64,000 bases of DNA from contig JAHLJT010002630.1 in NCBI GenBank assembly GCA_031308135.1, forward strand, positions 99,038,918 through 99,102,917. Direction: 5' to 3'. Within the stretch, counting starts at the first letter, position 1. Every line of letters starts with the position of its first letter. Positions 52,345 to 62,682 of the stretch are shown piece by piece. A program made the translations under genes and the position numbers. The notes under the pieces are model-generated. The model saw only the letters and a program-made list of their open reading frames with translations. It was not told the DNA's origin and ran no database searches. This DNA is from Acheta domesticus. Its lineage: Eukaryota > Arthropoda > Insecta > Orthoptera > Gryllidae.

Positions 52345-52465
52345 AGGACGAACGGATTGTTTGATCGGTGTTTCCGGGCGCGTCAACTATTAAGGTCATC
52401 GTCCCGTGAGTGTAGTGCATGTTTTATTGCGGGAGATGGCGGTGATCTGTCGGCATCATTGATGT
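52345..52465 (-). mobile_element. SINE family A, 3' end only
   Basis: The words tttccgggcgcgtcaa, cgtcccgtgagtgtagtgc and ggagatggcggtgatc match the 3' end of 53256-53829 in the same orientation. Confidence 0.65.
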
Positions 52466-53255
52466 CTGAATTCTACCAGTATGGTATACAACACAACTTC
52501 ATCAGCAATCAGCAACAGATCTGATTAACAGGATTAACTGGCATATCAATAACGTGCTCACAACACAATGTCTCAATTACTCTTATTAAAAGAAGGCAAC
52601 TAGGACAAGAAGTCAACTCGTATTGTAAGAGCTCCAGTCAATATTTTACTGCCTGAGCATTCAAATGTTACGCATTTAAGTACAGTGCGATTTTTATAAC
52701 TTTGCTCCGCTCATGGCCACGATGAAAAATCACATGACATGCGTCTCGGTCCTGCAGCTTGATGCCGCATGATCGCAAGCTCTGCGTGATACGGTCGCGA
52801 TCATGCTATATCTAGCGGCAAGTCCGAAAAAAAAGACGCGAAATGCCGTGACATTCCATAGTGAATACGGGCCTTGAAGGGCAAAGTTACAAAAATCCCT
52901 CTATAAGATGCAAGGAATCGGAAAATATCCGCGCCAATCGAAACAATTCACGCGTGAAACACACACTAATATTCCATGACAGTTTTCAGCTTCTTCAACC
53001 GGGTTTCGAAGAAGACTGGAGACGATTCGACCGATCTTCTCAACAGAGAGGGAGGAAGCCATTCTCTCGAATAGAGCTGATCCGCAGCGGCACGTCGTGC
53101 AACGAGGTGCGCGAGGACGAAGAGAGCGAAAGGGAAGCCTTGCAGCCTGTGGAAAAGGAAAATCGAACTCGAGTGAGGAAAGGGGACAGCGCAAAACCGA
53201 GCGAAGCGAGTGGAGAGGAAAACAGTAGAAATGGAGAGTCAAGGTGATGATAGAT
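52466..53255. other. No confident gene
   Basis: A 128-codon plus-strand ORF at 52861-53247 is rich in R, E and S from a purine-rich stretch, with no recognised domain. An equal-length minus-strand ORF overlaps it, so neither is called. Confidence 0.3.
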
Positions 53256-53829
53256 TGATTGATTACTAGTGATTCCGGGCGCGTCAATTACTTGGCTCAT
53301 TAGTCCCGTAAGTGTAGTGCGTGTTTTTCTCGGGAGGTGGCGATAATCTATTCCCCGCTGGATGGCGAGATCTGGCGCTGACCTACCGTCGACTAGCGGG
53401 GTTTCCCCTCAACCAGGTATCTCCCACCAGCGGGGCACCGCCCCAGCCGGGACAAGCTGTAAGCTCCCGACCGGTCTCCCGGCATGTTTGGTAGTGGAGT
53501 GCATGTTAGTGTAGGTGTGTGTGTGTGTGTAAGAGGAGAGGATAAGACAAGGAAGAGGAAGGAAAGATCGCACGCGGTCCGTGGCCCGTTTGTTAGGGTA
53601 CTGCTCCGGCATTCGTCTGGTGTTGATCGGAGAAACCACGGAAAACTACCTGTCAGGGCAGCCGGCCGCTAGAATTCTCCTCCAGGCAGCGACTGCATTC
53701 AACCTAGCTGACAAGCTAGAGTCGAAAATCCTGCCGCCGTTGGGACTCGAACATAGGACCTCCCGGTCCGAGGGACTGCAGTGACATCAGGTTGATGCAC
53801 TGAGCCATCTCTCCCGGTCTACTGTCGCT
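53256..53829 (-). mobile_element. SINE family A, fullest copy
   Basis: On the minus strand the A box TGGCTCAGTGCATCAACC (complement of 53790-53807) and B box TGTTCGAGTCC (complement of 53743-53753) form a tRNA-like head of about 90 bp. Then come the tctggagga/ccggccgctag block, the atgccggagcagtaccctaa block, the CA tract, the gagaccggtcgggagctt block and the aatcaatcaatc tail. At about 570 bp it is long for a SINE and has no reading frame. This copy serves as the reference for the family here. Confidence 0.8.
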
Positions 53830-54160
53830 ACCGGGGTTTTCCCCAGCCAGGTACCTCCCACCAGCGGACCACCGCCCCCAGCCGGGACACGCTCTAAGCT
53901 CCCGGCCGGTTTCGCGGCACGTGTGCACAAGGAATGGGAAGCAAAGATCGCGCGCGGACTGTGACCCGTTTGGTAGGCACTACTCCGGCATTTACGTGTT
54001 ATTAATAGGAAAAAAACACGAAAAACTACCGGCCGAGCAGCCGGCCGCTAGAATTCTCCTCCAGACAGCGGCTGAATTCGACCTAGCGGACAAGTTAGTG
54101 TCGAAAATCCTGCCGCTGTCGAGACTTGCACCCGAGGAGGCACTGCAATAACATCAGGTG
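53822..54160 (-). mobile_element. SINE family A, internally shortened copy
   Basis: It lies directly upstream of the full copy in the same orientation and has the body and middle blocks (ccggccgctagaattctcct, cggctgaattcgacctagc). The head (complement of 54140-54160) runs into the 14-bp array. Confidence 0.65.
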
Positions 54161-54362
54161 ACGCCCATCAGTTGACGCCCATCAGTTGACGCCCATCAGT
54201 TGACGCCCATCAGTTGACGCCCATCAGTTGACGCCCATCAGTTGACGCCCATCAGTTGACGCCCATCAGTTGACGCCCATCAGTTGACGCCCATCAGTTG
54301 ACGCCCATCAGTTGACGCCCATCAGTTGACGCTCATCAGTTGACGCTCATCAGTTGACGCTC
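54161..54362. repeat. 14-bp minisatellite TTGACGCCCATCAG, about 14 units
   Basis: Units are almost identical, and the last ones change to gctcatcag. The unit resembles the SINE head at the junction (gacatcagttgatgc in other copies), so the array probably arose from the tRNA-like head of the adjacent SINE. Confidence 0.9.
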
Positions 54363-54888
54363 TTGCGGTGTCACAAGGGGAGCAAAATGTCGGAATGGTG
54401 ATACATAAGGTTAGAAAACATTCAGAATAGTTTTTTTATGAAACGATGATGTAATGTTGGGTATTAATACTATGAACTTTACATTCAACTAAAAAAATAA
54501 TTGTAAATAAACTAGCATAGCCCAAAGAGGCATTGTAAACAGTTTTAAGTTAGAACAGATAGTATATTTAAGATACCGCCCTCCAATTACTCCAAAAGCC
54601 TCGCCGGCTGGAGTAAATTGCTGTAAGCCACTAGAATTTAATAAATTCCCGCCTCTCCAGAGAAACTGGAGAGGGGGAAGGAAAAAAAAGGGGGAGTATT
54701 AATACACGAGTGTGATATCACGGTATGAGCGAGGAGTGACTGAGTATTATAAAGTTCACACTAGTGTTAATACCGCTTACATCAAGCTTCACACGGTACT
54801 TTTTGTACGACTTTTTTTTCCTCAAAAGGTTTTTCCTGCCGACACCCGGTTACTCTTTACGTCCCGATGGAACGCATATTTGACCATA
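54363..54888. other. No gene seen
   Basis: AT-rich; no feature recognised. Confidence 0.5.
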
Positions 54889-54896
54889 CACTAGAC

Positions 54897-55118
54897 CAGT
54901 GTTGTCAAAGTCGATGCCAGGTGCGGGAGTCCGTGGCACGACGAAATCGCCTCTCCATGCAGTTTATCACCCCACCACAAGACAACACCATCCCTATTAT
55001 AAAACGGCGGGTTACTAATAGTTCCCTTTCCCGACGCCAGTTGCGCAGAGAAGCTCTTGTCATTGTACGGTGCCACGACGCGTGCCACAGCCACCAGTAG
55101 AAGACCTTGACACCACTG
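54897..55118. mobile_element. hAT-type MITE, 222 bp
   Basis: The exact 8-bp duplication CACTAGAC flanks it at 54889-54896 and 55119-55126. The terminal repeat is CAGTGTTGTCAAAGTC and CAGTGGTGTCAAGGTC. The same family is inserted in opposite orientation at 25615-25848, where copy 1 keeps the empty site. Confidence 0.9.
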
Positions 55119-55126
55119 CACTAGAC

Positions 55127-55451
55127 ATATTAGACTAGAATATTAGAAGTTATTTTCTCTCATTTTTGTGTGTCAATAAGAGAGAAATAAAGAAGAGAGA
55201 AAGAAAGACATGAGGAAAACGAAGACGGTATACGGTTTTAAGCAACTTAGAAGACGATGATTGGTTAATTTGAAATAATTAATTAAGAGGACAGCCCTTT
55301 CAATAGTCAGAGATAGTTCATGTCGTTAACCCACAACTTGGAGAATATTTTTCGTTTTAAATTGAGGGAATTTTGTTTCGTTGGATATGTTATTTCGGTA
55401 CATTCCGTAGTAGTGGTAGGGAAGGAGCCCGCAACACAACTAGCAACCCTG
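55127..55451 (+). mobile_element. hAT-type element, 5'-truncated
   Basis: It aligns with the 3' half of 56533-57017 (gaagacggtata, gatgattggtt, ttggagaatatttttcgttt, ttccgtagtagtggt) and ends GCAACCCTG. The 5' half is missing beside the 222-bp MITE. Confidence 0.7.
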
Positions 55452-55513
55452 GTTTGACCTAACAATACTGCGTACGTTGAAAATCCGCCACTGTTTAGTC
55501 CCGAACCCTAGGT

Positions 55514-56028
55514 CAGTGTTGTTAGACATACCAAGATCCTGGTATTTTTACCAGGGTTTTAATGAAGATACCATGTACCAGGACCATGACCAGATACCAT
55601 GTACCACCAACCAACCCATCGTAGTTTTAAATACCAGGGTTTTAAGTCTACAGTAATTAATGATGTACAATTTAAGATTCGATTAATATTTTCTTATTCA
55701 ATAATTTAAATCTAACATCAATATTATAAATAACTATGATATTTGTGAAAACACTTTCGTAAACGTTAGGGCAACATAGGATGGATCTAGCACATGCATT
55801 GGTAGAAAAGGATAGAACGTTCGATTTCTTCCATTTAGTTTATTTATATAAAATGAATCGATGTGAGGTTAGGTTTAACGAACTTCCTGTGCCCCTTTAA
55901 AACAACAGTTTTAATATGAACAATTTCAGAATTTAAATCAATTGACATTGGTACCAGGATTTTAGTGAAAGTACCAGGATTTTTGAAGGTTCAAATTGGG
56001 ATATACATTTAAACAATTAGCAACGCTG
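55514..56028. mobile_element. hAT-type non-autonomous element, 515 bp
   Basis: The ends are CAGTGTTGTTAGACA and (reverse complement) CAGCGTTGCTAATTG. The flanks ccCTAGgt (55506-55513) and tcCTAGgt (56029-56036) agree at 7 of 8 bases. The interior has repeated ataccagg/accaggat words. No transposase is present. Confidence 0.8.
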
Positions 56029-56370
56029 TCCTAGGTCCTCCCCGGTAGCATCCGACGCACAGACAACGCTACTGCTGCCTCTGGGCCAACTCAGCCGGTT
56101 TCTGTGTGGAGGTGGCAGGGAGGGAGAAGGAAGAGGAGGATGAGGCGATGGGAGATGGTCGGGAAAGAGAGAGTTGGAAGCGAATAGACAGCGGGGGCGT
56201 GTGAATCCACGCGGAAGGGAAAGGCCCGTCTCGTACAAATCGGGCGAATCCTTTCGTCGATACTTCAATTTCTGCGGGCGACGCCCCGCAACCCCCATCC
56301 CCCGCCCCCGCCCCCACCTCGCGAGCCAAGTGAAATGGCGGGGGTGGGGTTGGTGGCCCAAGGCCACGGG

Positions 56371-56600
56371 TGCGGGTGGGGGTGAATAGAGCGGAGCGTT
56401 CATGGCCCAAAGACAGTGTTGCCAGATTGGGTGATTTTGTCGCCAAAATGGGGAATATTTTTCGGTCTAGGGAAAGAATGGGGAGCATAAAAGATCAGAG
56501 GAGAGGGTGGGGTGAACAGAGCGGAGCACAGACAGTGTTGCCAGACTGGAGGATTTTGTCCCCAAAATGGGGATTTTTTATCGTTCTAGGGAAAAAATGG
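56371..56600. repeat. Local duplication of a hAT 5' end and its flank
   Basis: The string gggtg..aagagcggagc followed by cagtgttgccaga appears twice (near 56371-56500 and 56508-56600), so flank and element start were copied together. Confidence 0.7.
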
Positions 56601-57017
56601 GGAACATAAAAATGGATGGGGAAATTTTTGGGGATGTTTTGGGGAAATTATTTTCATCCGCAGTCGAGAATGAAACATTTTCTTTTAATGAATAAAAAAG
56701 AAACATAGACGTTATTCTCTCTCTTTTTTTATGTGTCAAAGAGAGAAAAATAAACGACAGGCACAAAGAAAGAAACATATGAGAACAATGAAGGTGGTAT
56801 AGGAACAGCTCAAAGGACTGATGATTGGTTGATTTAAATTATTTGAATTTGAAGAGACAGTCAATGGAACCTTCAGACACATCTCCTGTCGCTGGTCCAT
56901 AATTTGGAGAATATTTTTCGTTTCAAAATCGGGGCATTTTGTTTCATTAGAGAGGTTATTTGGGGAAATTCCGTGTTAGTGGTGGGGAAAGAGCTTGCCA
57001 CACATTTGGCAACTCTG
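56533..57017 (+). mobile_element. hAT-type non-autonomous element, 485 bp
   Basis: The ends are CAGTGTTGCCAGACTGG and (reverse complement) CAGAGTTGCCAAATGTG. The flanks agcacaga (56525-56532) and cgcacagg (57018-57025) match at 6 of 8 bases. It is the same family as 4321-4832 and 57090-57569, with repeated aatgggga words. Confidence 0.75.
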
Positions 57018-57089
57018 CGCACAGGTCACGTGCTTCTGACTGCGATGGCTCCGTGACAACGTACGATGCCTATGCAGGAGGTCCTAGGG

Positions 57090-57569
57090 CAGGATTGCCA
57101 GATAAGTTGCGAACTCTTTCCACGCCACCACTACTACGGAATTTCGCCAAATAACCTCTCCAATGAAAGAAAATTCCCCAAATTTAAAACGAAAAATATT
57201 TTCCAAATTATGGACCGGCGACTGGGTTGTCGCCTGTCGTTACTATTGGCTGTCCCCTTATATTCAAGTAATTCAAATCATCGTCCTCTAAGCTGATCGA
57301 AGCCGTATCGTTTTTCTCGTGTATTTCTTTCTCAATGCCTGTCATTTTTTTTTCTTTTTGATACATAAAAATGAGAGAATTATGTCTAATGTTTCTTATT
57401 TATTCATAATAATTAAAAGAATAATTGTTATAACCCGACCTCGGATGAAAATAATTTCCCCTCAAAATCCCCGAACATTTCCTCGTTTTTATTTAAGTTC
57501 CCCATTATTTCCCCACAGCGAAAAAAAAAAACAATTTTGTGGACAAAATTCCCCAAACTAGCAACCTTG
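57090..57569 (-). mobile_element. hAT-type non-autonomous element, 480 bp, inverted
   Basis: The ends are CAGGATTGCCAG and (reverse complement) CAAGGTTGCTAG. The flanks tcCTAGgg (57082-57089) and tcgtaggt (57570-57577) match at 6 of 8 bases. It is opposite in orientation to 56533-57017, with 72 bp between them. Confidence 0.75.
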
Positions 57570-57589
57570 TCGTAGGTTTTGTGACTCGA

Positions 57590-57790
57590 TGGTGGTGCGT
57601 TTTAGACACTGGTTGCAGAGATAAATCGAATTCAGGTACTCCCAGGAGGAGAATTCTACCGGCCAGCTGGTCTAATCGGTAGTTTTCGGTAGCTCCTCAA
57701 ATCAATATCAGACGAATGCCGGAGCATTTCCTTAACAAAAGGGGCACCGAAGCCCGTAACGTTTTTCCTCTCTTCGTAGACCCCTATTCT
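57590..57790 (+). mobile_element. SINE family A, headless fragment
   Basis: The words aggaggagaattctaccggcc, ctaatcggtagttttc and gacgaatgccggagca match the family body. The head and 3' third are missing. Confidence 0.6.
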
Positions 57791-58220
57791 CTCTGTATAC
57801 GTTGATTTTATTGGTCGAATGACAACGCTTTATGCGCACTCTCGTTCTTGTTTTCTCTTTGCGCAAGGACAACCCTAGTTTGCCGTGAGACGTACCTCGT
57901 ACCGAGTAAGCGTGTTTTCTAACAAAGTTTTCTTTTGTACTAAAGTGATCCTTCAGTTTTATGCGTTACTGTATTACAATTAAAACCATAGTTTGTGTTC
58001 ACATTTTACTTCCCGAACAACAACAATAAGCACAGATTGAAGTAATAGAGTATCCTGCAACTACGCCCCTTCCGACTCAACAACACGAGACAAAATCGAC
58101 GCGTCTTGTTCTCTTGGTGAAGAAGTAAGGTTATTTTTTCGTGGATCCTTTTAGAAACTTGTTTCTAAAAACGCGATTTTTGTTTTTCTAAGCAAGGAAT
58201 GAAACACGCAGACAATGAAG
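57791..58220. other. No gene seen
   Basis: Nothing recognised. Confidence 0.5.
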
Positions 58221-58221
58221 G

Positions 58222-58530
58222 AGGGAGAAGAAAACAATGTTAAGAGGAAAAGATTGAGAAAATAACAGAAAGAAATTACTAAGGAAGATAAAAAAGAGGA
58301 TTAGTAAAAGAAGGACGAGAAGGAAAACGAGAAGAGAAAATATAAGAGTGGAAAGGATAAAATTGGAAAAAGAATAAGAATGTGAGGAAGAATAAGAAAG
58401 AGAAAGATAAGAACAAAAATAAGGGCAATAAGGACGCTAGAGTATACAAAAAATAAGAAGGAGGAAATGTATAGGATGAGAGAAGCAGGAGGAGGAGTAA
58501 GAAATGGCAAAGCAAAATAAGAAAAATGGC
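58222..58530. repeat. Long polypurine tract
   Basis: For about 300 bp the plus strand is nearly all A and G (gaggaaaag, gaagataag and similar words) with few pyrimidines. Such strand asymmetry can form triplex DNA. It also makes pseudo-ORFs rich in L, F and S on the minus strand. Confidence 0.7.
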
Positions 58531-58864
58531 AAGGTTCTTTTTCAATTCCCTTCCTGCCGCAATTCTCGCCCCCCCCCCCCCGGGTGGAGTGGCCTGGATG
58601 CTTCATCCCATGTGAGCATCGCAGAGAAAATACATCCCCACCTTTCCCAAACATCCGCTTCCAATCAAAGGACACGCGCGATGACCCACACTGCGATCGC
58701 CAGATCAGAGAGAGAACCGCCTTGCCACATTTGCGGCATGGAAGAGAGGGCACACGCTAGACGACGGAGCATTTTCAAACAAAGCCAAAACAGCCTTCGA
58801 GAAATAAATCGCTAAATTATAATATTTCGCTCCGGAGACAATTCTAAGGTTACTTTATCGTAAG

Positions 58865-59262
58865 TAATACCACGAGTGCTTTGGAAGTTATCGATAAATC
58901 CCCGACTCGCGAAGCGAGGACGGGACTTCTCAGAGAATTTCCAACTCACGAGTGGTATTTAATAGGACTATTACACGAATAAAATTATGTTTATCAGAGT
59001 TCCACACTGCGCCAAATATTGAAAATATGTTAAAATCAATGAGATTATGTTTTAGTACATAGGCGGTTTATTGGACATCGACATAGCGATTGATATATAC
59101 CTCCTTCTAGGATACATGATTCACGGTTTATGATTGGCCAGGAGGGAGAAGCGGTAAGAAAAATCGAATACGATAAACTTTTTGAGATACATCGCCCTGA
59201 TTGTGGCATTTTGTATGTATAGTTAAACACTATTGGTTTTAGTTTCAGAACTGGAATAGTCT
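58865..59262 (+). repeat. Dispersed repeat R, copy 2
   Basis: It is the partner of 50143-50525. It also contains an inner hairpin-like stretch, cgactcgcgaagcgagg, between the aataccacgagtg and cacgagtggtatt words. Confidence 0.75.
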
Positions 59263-60949
59263 CACTAAACTTCTTCCATTAATACCGCGTTATTTATGAA
59301 AATGTTGCCGCATGTACACACATTCAATGAATCAAGATAGCGTTTTCACTCAACACTCCTGAAATAGAATGGAAAATTCACGTACGAATTACAAAGAATA
59401 TCTTTAAAAAATGTCAGAAAATATTAAATGAATAGGCATTGTAATTGCAATTTGTGTTAGTTATTCAATAAATATCCTCAAGAACTGGAGGTTCCTCAGC
59501 GGATTCGTCTTTGGTGAGTGAAAATCTCTTCGGTTCTTGAAAGGGACTTAACGCATAAAGCTGTGCGTATCGTTTCGCCTATCATCTTCGTGACGCATAA
59601 AGCTGTACGTATAGTCGATACAGAAATGAAGCGTGACAGTTCGAAATTCAATATTTTGTGTGCAACAGCAAGAATTTTGCTGAACAAAACGATACAAAAT
59701 TGTTTTCCAAAAAGTAGCATGCACACTGTTCTACAACAGCAAAGAAAATACTTTCCAGTAGCTGAATAAATTAAATATTTTAACAACAGTATGAATACTG
59801 CAGTAACAGAGTTTATGTAAGAGTCCCTTTATACAATTAAAACATTGCAATATGTTATCAATCAAAAAACAAATACAAAACTTATAAATTGCATGTCTTA
59901 AACGCAATACTTTTCGCAGAATAAAAGCTTTAATGTTTAAACTTTAAATCCGGTTTTACAGGAAATTAATATACTGTTCTTACACTGTCAGAAAATATTT
60001 AGATAACAATTTTGCATTAGTTGATTTAAATAATTGGGAAATGATATTTTATTGCCAAAATGACTACGTAAATGTGCAAGAAAATCTAAGGAAAATGTTG
60101 CACTGAATTTTTCTGTTTGACGTGAGTTTCAACTTCTTTTTTCGTTAGCAAGTTACCTTTACCCTACCCTTCGTCCTGCAAATTGAAACTGTAAGGTCAG
60201 GTTCTATTTGAAACTGAAACTGTTCTGTACAAGGGCATTGTTTCTTTTGGCATTATTTTTAGATGTAAAACCTTTGGGACGTATATATTGTATTATAAAA
60301 GAGATTGTTTTTCTTTCTTGAGTGAAAATGTTATTATAATAAATACATTTCTTTACTTCTAGTATTTGTGTGCATTTAAATTGTTTAATGAAATAATTGA
60401 ACGATTCGATTCATTTTTCCAATGCTGATGAAAATGATACTCAAATATTTTAAATCTATACGGAGTGATGCATTTTAAATTATACGATGTGTGTGTGGAG
60501 TGTATGCGGAACAGTTGTAAAAGTAGATTACTTCTTTTTAATAACATTTCTTGAATTAAATTTTGAACTTCCACTTATAGTCTCTGTAGCGATGATGTGA
60601 ATACGAATGTCAAAGTAAATTATAACGCAATGGGAAAATAATTCTAACGCAAATTCTTCAATGAGAGTAATGTTTCAACTGCAGCTACACGAAGTTGAAA
60701 CGCTCAGTAACATTCATCACTTTCATCCCGTGAAAAATATTTCTAGAAAATTCTGTATATCTGGAAATGACGCAAATTAACCTCTGAACTCCGAAAAACA
60801 TTAATTTTATTGCTTCTTCCTCCACAGCGAAACTACGGTCGACCCTCAAAATAGTGACAAATAGGAACAACTTGGTAAGTTATTCTTACTTTGGCATGAA
60901 GTCTAAAATGGTTGCAGGGCTCTGTGCAACACTGTGTGTGTAGTAGAGG
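59263..60949. other. AT-rich DNA, no gene seen
   Basis: A short direct repeat, cgcataaagctgt, occurs at about 59551 and 59594. ORFs up to 96 codons are unsupported. Confidence 0.5.
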
Positions 60950-61490
60950 AGAGGTGGCACAGAGCATCAACTGATGTCACTGATGTGCCTCTGACCAAGA
61001 GGTCCTCGGCTCGAGTCCCGACGATGGCAGGATTATTTACACTACTTAAATAGCTAGACCGAATTCAGCCGCTGTCTGGAGGAAAATTCTAGTGGCCGGC
61101 TGCTCTGATCGGTAGTTTTCCAGGGTTTCTCCGTTCAATACCAGGTGAATGCCGGGGAAGTATTCTAACGAACAGGCTATGGACCGCGCGCGATCTTTCC
61201 TTCCCATTTCTTGTCCAATCCTACCTCTTACGCACACTTACACTAACATGCACTACACTACCACCCATGCCGGGAGACCGGTCGGGGGCTTAGAGCTGGT
61301 CCCGGCTGGGGCGGTGCCCCGCTGGTGGGAGATACCTGTTGGGGAAAACCCGAGAGCTGAAGGTGGGTCGGCGCCGGATCTCGCCAACCAGCGCGGCAGG
61401 ATCACCGCCCCCTCCAGAGGTAAAACACTACACTTACGGGACTAATAATTTTACGCATACGACGCATCCGGAATCACTAGTAAATTAATC
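60950..61490 (+). mobile_element. SINE family A, near full length
   Basis: The A-box-like TGGCACAGAGCATCAAC (60955-60971) and B box GGCTCGAGTCC (61008-61018) are followed by the full body, a short CA tract, gagaccggtcgggggctt, gtggtgggagatacctg and an actagtaaattaatcagtc tail. Confidence 0.8.
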
Positions 61491-61534
61491 AGTCAACACG
61501 CGCAGCGCGACTGTTTTATTAGTGTGCCGCGGTC

Positions 61535-61756
61535 GTAGAAAATTCTGCTCGGCCGACGGACCGCCACTCGCCGGAGAACTGTGCACTTGACTCCTCCTGC
61601 CAACGCTGCGACGGGAGGTTTCCAAGGTCTCGCCCTACGAAGGGCGTGCTTTCCACGGCGAGACCTTGGAAACCACCCGTCGCAGCGTTGGCAGGGGGAC
61701 TTGAGCGCTCCGTTCCCCGGCGAGTGAGGGCCTGTCGGCCGAGCAGAATTTTCTAC
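61535..61756. repeat. 222-bp GC-rich palindrome
   Basis: The arms 61535-61634 and 61657-61756, 100 bp each, are strongly complementary (for example AACGCTGCGACGG with its reverse, TTTCCAAGGTCTCGCC with GGCGAGACCTTGGAAA) around a 22-bp loop. The outer edge is GTAGAAAATTCTGCTCGGCC. No target duplication was found. The GC content contrasts with the AT-rich flanks. Confidence 0.9.
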
Positions 61757-61814
61757 GTGGATCCATCCATTGTACATCTCAAGTCGTCATCCTCTGGTGG
61801 TGCGCAGCTGCGTG

Positions 61815-61868
61815 TTTAGCTAAACTGGTTTAGCTAAACTGGTAATTGATAAGTTTAGCTAAACTGGT
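61815..61868. repeat. TTTAGCTAAACTGGT, three copies
   Basis: The 15-bp word occurs at 61815-61829, 61829-61843 and 61854-61868. It contains the palindrome TTTAGCTAAA. Confidence 0.9.
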
Positions 61869-62019
61869 GCACGTTGATGCCACTCTCGAATCTGTGAAGT
61901 AATGCTAGGCGAAAAACGTCCAGAAAAGTAATTATTTTGTAAATACAGTAAGATTTATGGCTGTGAATTATATAGCACTCCTGGCCTTCAAAGGAAGCTA
62001 GCACAAAAGTTTCATTGAT

Positions 62020-62669
62020 TATATTATATCAAGTTCCATTAATTAATGAACATAAGAGGAATATTAAGGAGCCATTTAACAGACATAACTCCGTAACAGC
62101 TCACAGATTGGAAACTGGTCATGGACTTTGATAATGTTAAAATACTTGATCAAGAAACCAGGAGATTCCCAAGAATCATTTCAGAAACCATTCATATTAA
62201 ATTAAATGACTCAATGAATTCAATAGTCGAATGTAATAACTTCACCAATGCGTATGATAACATATTAAACAAAATAAAATAATATTTACTATTTTCTTCT
62301 ATTATTGACCCCTGTCTATGGTTACCTGAACCCCTGCCTCTTTATTCTCTTCGTTTGTTTCTAACGTACAACCTATATTCAATAAAAGGTAAAAGATAAC
62401 ATTTTATAGAACACATTTATTTGAAAGGTAAGCTTCCATTATTTTCTGATTACATTATATGTAAAATGTTTCATTTTACTCATATTTATGGTATAAATTT
62501 GATTTTAGTACAAATGTGCCTGATGATGGAGAAAAAAAATATATCTCCGAAACGTTGTGAAACTCCAACTCTTCAATATTGTATTAAATATATTTAATTA
62601 TATGATTGTCTCTAATTAATGGAACTTGATATAATATAATGAAGAATAGACAATCAATAAAAATGTAAT
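62020..62669 (+). mobile_element. Penelope-like retroelement remnant, 650 bp
   Basis: The exact 13-bp repeat AAGTTTCATTGAT flanks it at 62007-62019 and 62670-62682. The outer parts form an inverted repeat (tatatcaagttccattaatt near 62025-62050, with its complement near 62617-62640). Inside is a short coding remnant (62054-62282) and then an AT-rich 3' region with CTGATGA (62521-62527), a GGAG/CTCC stem and GAAAC (62552-62556), in hammerhead-ribozyme order. Variable-length target duplications, inverted flanking arms and hammerhead motifs are known of Penelope-like elements. This copy is strongly 5'-truncated. Confidence 0.75.
62054..62282 (+). pseudogene. Penelope-like element C-terminus (GIY-YIG endonuclease end)
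   Basis: The first frame (62054-62122) ends SVTAHRLETGH. After one extra base a second frame (62124-62282) reads DFDNVKILDQETRR, then PRIISETIHIK, and stops at TAA 62280-62282. The spaced His residues, the FDNVKIL block and the R..SE.IHI block with its Glu match the C-terminal end of the GIY-YIG endonuclease of Penelope-like elements, which cuts target DNA during retrotransposition. The GIY and YIG motifs and the whole reverse transcriptase are absent. The frameshift shows it is dead. The assignment rests on motif recall, not a search. Confidence 0.7.
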
Positions 62670-62682
62670 AAGTTTCATTGAT

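Noticed and set aside
51425..52420. 331-codon minus-strand ORF and other long ORFs on both strands
   Set aside because: The 12-bp tandem array keeps all frames free of stops, and the translations are simple peptide repeats.
52861..53247. 128-codon ORF rich in R, E and S
   Set aside because: Purine-rich DNA with an equal-length overlapping minus-strand ORF and no recognisable domain.
54161..54362. CRISPR array
   Set aside because: The 14-bp units are directly adjacent with no spacers, so this is a minisatellite. No other array in the window alternates repeats and unique spacers.
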